From an uncultured Ruminococcus sp. (GTDB lineage Bacteria > Bacillota > Clostridia > Oscillospirales > CAG-382), in assembly GCA_902783535.1 (NCBI GenBank), contig CACZRJ010000179.1, positions 1 through 8,679 on the forward strand: 8,679 nucleotides of DNA, given 5' to 3'. This document shows positions 6,575 to 8,679 of the stretch, piece by piece. The position numbers and the translations under genes were made by a program. The first letter of the stretch is position 1. Each line of letters opens with the position of its first letter. The notes below the pieces were generated by a model. It ran no database searches. It had not been told where the DNA came from and worked only from the letters and a program-made list of their open reading frames with translations.

Positions 6575-6604
6575 ATTCTATCAAAAAAAAAAAAAAGATG
6601 TCAA
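6575..6604 (-). promoter_or_regulatory. near-consensus promoter with a homopolymer in its spacer
   Basis: On the minus strand, perfect TTGACA (-35, 6599-6604) and TAGAAT (-10, 6575-6580) with an upstream TG (extended -10) are separated by 18 bp. Fourteen of these are consecutive T (A on the plus strand, 6583-6596). Transcription would begin near 6568, about 50 nt before the ATG of the secreted-protein gene. Changes in tract length would alter the spacer directly. Confidence 0.82.
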
Positions 6605-6630
6605 TACTATTTCAATCATTTTTTTGCTTT

Positions 6631-6649
6631 TTGCAAACGATTTTTGCAA
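6631..6649. repeat. inverted repeat upstream of the promoter
   Basis: Perfect 7-bp arms TTGCAAA (6631-6637) and TTTGCAA (6643-6649) around a 5-bp centre, 26 bp upstream of the -35 box at 6599-6604. No T-run follows on either strand, so it is unlikely to be a terminator. It could be a regulator binding site. Confidence 0.35.
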
Positions 6650-6655
6650 GAAGAA

Positions 6656-6687
6656 GCAGGCCGAAACGGATAACGTTCTCAGCCTGC
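6656..6687 (-). terminator. terminator of the rpsD-rpoA-rplQ operon
   Basis: Minus-strand GCAGGCTGAGA (6677-6687) pairs with TTTCGGCCTGC (6656-6666) over 11 bp including two G-U pairs, with a 10-nt loop. It is followed by the broken T-rich stretch TTCTTCTT. It lies 27 nt after the rplQ stop. Confidence 0.75.
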
Positions 6688-6714
6688 ATTTTCAAATCAA
6701 TCGGGTCGACCGGT

Positions 6715-7215
6715 TTATTCCTTGTCTGAATTCTCTTCGGCCTTTTCTTCGGACTTCGGAGCTTTAACGGTTTTTTTGCTTTCTTTTTCAGCCTTTTTCG
6801 CTTCTTTTTCAGCTTTCTTAGCGTCTTTTTCCGCTTTTTTCGCATCCTTCTTGGGTGCGTAAACGGATTCGGCGTCGACCATTTCGATGATTGCCATTTC
6901 AGCGCCATCGCCGCGTCTCGGACCGATCTTCAGGACACGGGTGTACCCGCCGTTGCGATCCTCGTAAAGCGGAGCGATGATGGAGAAAAGCTTGTATACG
7001 ACGGCTTCCTTCTTCAGGAAGGACAGCGCCTGACGTTTGGATGCGAGCGTATTGGCTTTACCGAGAGTGACCATCTTATCCGTCAGTGCGCTGACTTCCT
7101 TGGCACGCGTAACAGTCGTCTCGATTCTTCCGGTCTCCAGAAGGAATGTGACCATGCCTTTCAGCATTGCCATCCTCTGTGAAGTCGGTCTGCCTAATTT
7201 TCTATTGCCGGGCAT
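6715..7215 (-). CDS. rplQ: 50S ribosomal protein L17 with a charged heptad-repeat tail
   Basis: 166 residues. The first 120 or so are a normal L17: the opening MPGNRKLGRPTSQRMAML, LLETGRIETTVTRAKE, and the ending NGGYTRVLKIGPRRGDGAEMAIIEMVD. L17 binds 23S rRNA and sits near the polypeptide exit tunnel. Most bacterial L17 proteins end near residue 112-130. This one has about 45 extra residues, nearly all Lys, Ala and Glu, including four copies of a seven-residue unit of the form DAKKAEK (124-151), then an acidic end. The tail should be helical or disordered. The gene follows rpoA by 28 bp, has AAGGAGG before its ATG, and is the last gene before the operon terminator. Confidence 0.97.
   Translation of the reverse strand: MPGNRKLGRPTSQRMAMLKGMVTFLLETGRIETTVTRAKEVSALTDKMVTLGKANTLASKRQALSFLKKEAVVYKLFSIIAPLYEDRNGGYTRVLKIGPRRGDGAEMAIIEMVDAESVYAPKKDAKKAEKDAKKAEKEAKKAEKESKKTVKAPKSEEKAEENSDKE
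6763..6846 (-). repeat. four 21-bp coding repeats in the rplQ tail
   Basis: Four in-frame units of 21 bp encode DAKKAEK, DAKKAEK, EAKKAEK and ESKKTVK. The last has drifted. The units suggest expansion by tandem duplication and could vary in number between strains. Confidence 0.8.
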
Positions 7216-7243
7216 TTTATTGTGCCTCCTTCATACAAAAATA

Positions 7244-8194
7244 TTAGTCTTCAGGCTTCCGGAAGCTCAAGCCCATGTCATGAAGCTTCTGGATAACCTC
7301 CTCGAGGGACTTCTTGCCAAGGTTGCGCACCTTGATCATTTCATCCTCGGTCTTGTTGATCAGATCTTCAACGGTGTCGATCTGCGCACGTTTCAGGCAG
7401 TTGAAGCTGCGGACGGAGAGGTCGAGTTCCTCGATAGTCATCTCGAGGACCTTGCCCTTCTTCGCTTCTTCACGTTCAACCAGAACCGCGGCATTCTTCG
7501 CGCCGTCGGAAAGTTCCACAAACAGTGAGAGGTGTTCGCTGAGGATCTTCGCGGCCAGAGATACGGCTTCTTTCGCGTCGATCGTTCCGTTCGTCGTCAC
7601 GAACATTTCCAACTTATCGTAATCGGTGATATTTCCGACGCGGGTATTGGAAACTTCGTAATTCGCGGTCAGAACCGGCGTGTAGATAGAGTCCGTGAAG
7701 ATGGTCCCGATCGCCGGATTCTCGGACAGCTGTTTGTTGCGTTCGGAGGAAACATATCCTCTGCCGCGGTCAAACGTCAGCGTCATATACAGCGGGGAAC
7801 CGGGTTCAACGGTCGCGATGTGATGCTCGGGATTCAAAATCTCAATATCGGAATCCGTCTGGATGTCTCCGGCGGTGACTTCGCCGCCGTGTGAATCGAT
7901 GACGACCGTCTTGGAGCCTTCGCAGAACAGTTTTGCGACGATGCCCTTAACGTTCAGAACGATCTCCGGTACGTCTTCCTTGACGCCGCGAACAGTTGAA
8001 ATTTCATGCAGCACGCCGTCGATTTTGATATTGGAAACGGCAACTCCGGGAAGCGAGCTCATCAGCACGCGACGAAGAGAATTGCCCAATGTGATGCCGT
8101 AGCCTCTCTCAAGGGGTTCGATAACAAACGTACCCTGTTTGCCATCCTCGCTCAGATCAGCGGAAACGATGTTCGGTCTTTCAATTTCGATCAT
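7244..8194 (-). CDS. rpoA: DNA-directed RNA polymerase subunit alpha
   Basis: 316 residues, the usual length in Firmicutes. The N-terminal domain (about 1-230) holds the dimer and beta/beta-prime assembly motifs: GYGITLGNSLRRVLMSSLPG (31-50), VRGVKEDVPEIVLN (68-81) and FDRGRGYV (141-148). After a linker (about 231-252), the C-terminal domain (about 253-316) has ELDLSVRSFNCLKRA, with the Arg262 and Asn265 region corresponding to the UP-element contact, and VRNLGKKSLEEV (289-300). Two alpha subunits nucleate RNA polymerase assembly and contact upstream promoter DNA and activators. The ATG has AGGAGGG about 8 nt upstream. The gene lies between rpsD and rplQ in the conserved order. Nothing looks unusual. 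Confidence 0.99.
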   Translation of the reverse strand: MIEIERPNIVSADLSEDGKQGTFVIEPLERGYGITLGNSLRRVLMSSLPGVAVSNIKIDGVLHEISTVRGVKEDVPEIVLNVKGIVAKLFCEGSKTVVIDSHGGEVTAGDIQTDSDIEILNPEHHIATVEPGSPLYMTLTFDRGRGYVSSERNKQLSENPAIGTIFTDSIYTPVLTANYEVSNTRVGNITDYDKLEMFVTTNGTIDAKEAVSLAAKILSEHLSLFVELSDGAKNAAVLVEREEAKKGKVLEMTIEELDLSVRSFNCLKRAQIDTVEDLINKTEDEMIKVRNLGKKSLEEVIQKLHDMGLSFRKPED

Positions 8195-8239
8195 TACGAT
8201 ACCCTCCTATGATATTGATCGGCTCTGTACCAGAGACGA

Positions 8240-8679
8240 TTATTTGGAATACAACTCGACGATGAGATGTTCTTCGATCGGAAATTCGATATCCGCTCTC
8301 AGGGGGAGACGATCGATCGTCGCAGTTACGTTTTCGGCGTCGACAATGATCCAAGCCGGAACCGGTCTTGAATTGATATTCTCGATAAGCACTTTAATCT
8401 TTTCGGATTCCTTATTCGCCTTGCTGTCCTTCAGCGCGACGACGTCGCCCTTCTTCAGGAGCTGAGCGGGAGAGGAAACCTTTTTTCCGTTCACGGTAAA
8501 ATGACCGTGAAGTACGAGCTGACGCGCCTCTTTGCGGCTGCTGGCCATGCCCATACGATAAACCACGTTGTCAAGCCGTCTTTCGATCATGACCAGCAGG
8601 TTTTCACCGGTCTGGCCGGGCTGACGGTCGGCTTTTTCAAAGTAGTTCTTAAACTGTTTCTCCAGAATACCGTAGTATC
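8240..8679 (-). CDS. rpsD: 30S ribosomal protein S4, C-terminal part, cut by the window edge
   Basis: The visible reading frame gives about 145 residues and runs off the right edge, so some 50-60 N-terminal residues are missing. It starts within YYGILEKQFKNYFEKA, then shows the S4 RNA-binding core: RRLDNVVYRMGMASSRKEAR, QLVLHGHFTVNGKKVSSPAQ and LKKGDVVALK. It ends EEHLIVELYSK, the typical S4 C-terminus. An internal ATG at 8588-8590 is not the start, because the frame and the homology continue upstream. S4 binds 16S rRNA early in small-subunit assembly, and in many bacteria it represses its own operon. rpoA follows 45 bp downstream. Confidence 0.97.
   Translation of the reverse strand, partial: YYGILEKQFKNYFEKADRQPGQTGENLLVMIERRLDNVVYRMGMASSRKEARQLVLHGHFTVNGKKVSSPAQLLKKGDVVALKDSKANKESEKIKVLIENINSRPVPAWIIVDAENVTATIDRLPLRADIEFPIEEHLIVELYSK

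Noticed and set aside
6516..6584. Extra 23 N-terminal codons for the secreted protein
   Set aside because: The stretch covers the transcript leader and the AAGGAGG site. Starting at 6515 gives a proper signal peptide.
6612..6908. Minus-strand frame giving a Lys/Arg-rich 98-residue protein
   Set aside because: It is the shifted frame of the L17 tail repeats running on through the terminator, with no credible ribosome site.

Overview
The window looks like chromosomal DNA of a low-to-mid-GC Gram-positive anaerobe, most likely a Clostridia/Oscillospirales-type Firmicute. The evidence is clostridial-style RpoA, S4 and L17 proteins, strong AGGAGG ribosome sites, sigma-A-type promoters, and extracytoplasmic proteins with long Ser/Thr/Glu/Pro linkers. 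No marker names a genus. Every supported gene lies on the minus strand, so transcription runs from high to low coordinates.

Right part (8679 to about 6656): the end of the ribosomal-protein/RNA polymerase alpha operon, rpsD (cut by the window edge) - rpoA - rplQ, closed by a hairpin terminator at 6656-6687. L17 carries a charged heptad-repeat tail. The genes that often follow rplQ in Firmicutes (ecfA/ecfT, truA, rplM, rpsI) are absent.

Middle (6604 to 5698): a single-gene unit. A near-consensus promoter (TTGACA, 18-bp spacer, TAGAAT with extended -10) has a run of 14 identical bases inside its spacer. It drives a secreted 253-residue protein of unknown function, followed by a strong intrinsic terminator at 5698-5732. 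The protein holds two diverged copies of a module of about 72 residues.

Left part (5609 to 1): a tight operon starting from a TTGCAT-17-TATAAT promoter with a leader of about 145 nt that can form a long hairpin. In order it encodes: (1) a membrane-anchored class A beta-lactamase/DD-peptidase-fold protein whose SxxK serine is a cysteine; (2) a divergent glucosamine-6-phosphate deaminase/isomerase-family protein; (3) an RluA-family pseudouridine synthase; (4) a GT2 glycosyltransferase fused to a GtrA-like membrane domain; (5) a membrane-anchored NAGPA-type phosphodiester glycosidase; (6) the start of a membrane protein that leaves the window. Gaps are 6 to 39 bp and two junctions overlap, so co-transcription is likely.

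Apart from the RluA homologue, the operon reads as a cell-envelope glycan set: lipid-linked sugar synthesis or transfer, phosphodiester-sugar hydrolysis outside the cell, a penicillin-binding-fold enzyme, and cytoplasmic amino-sugar phosphate metabolism. That joint role is inference. The most notable points are the Ser-to-Cys change, the homopolymer in a promoter spacer, and the duplicated module in the unknown secreted protein. I see no mobile element, CRISPR array, tRNA or rRNA.
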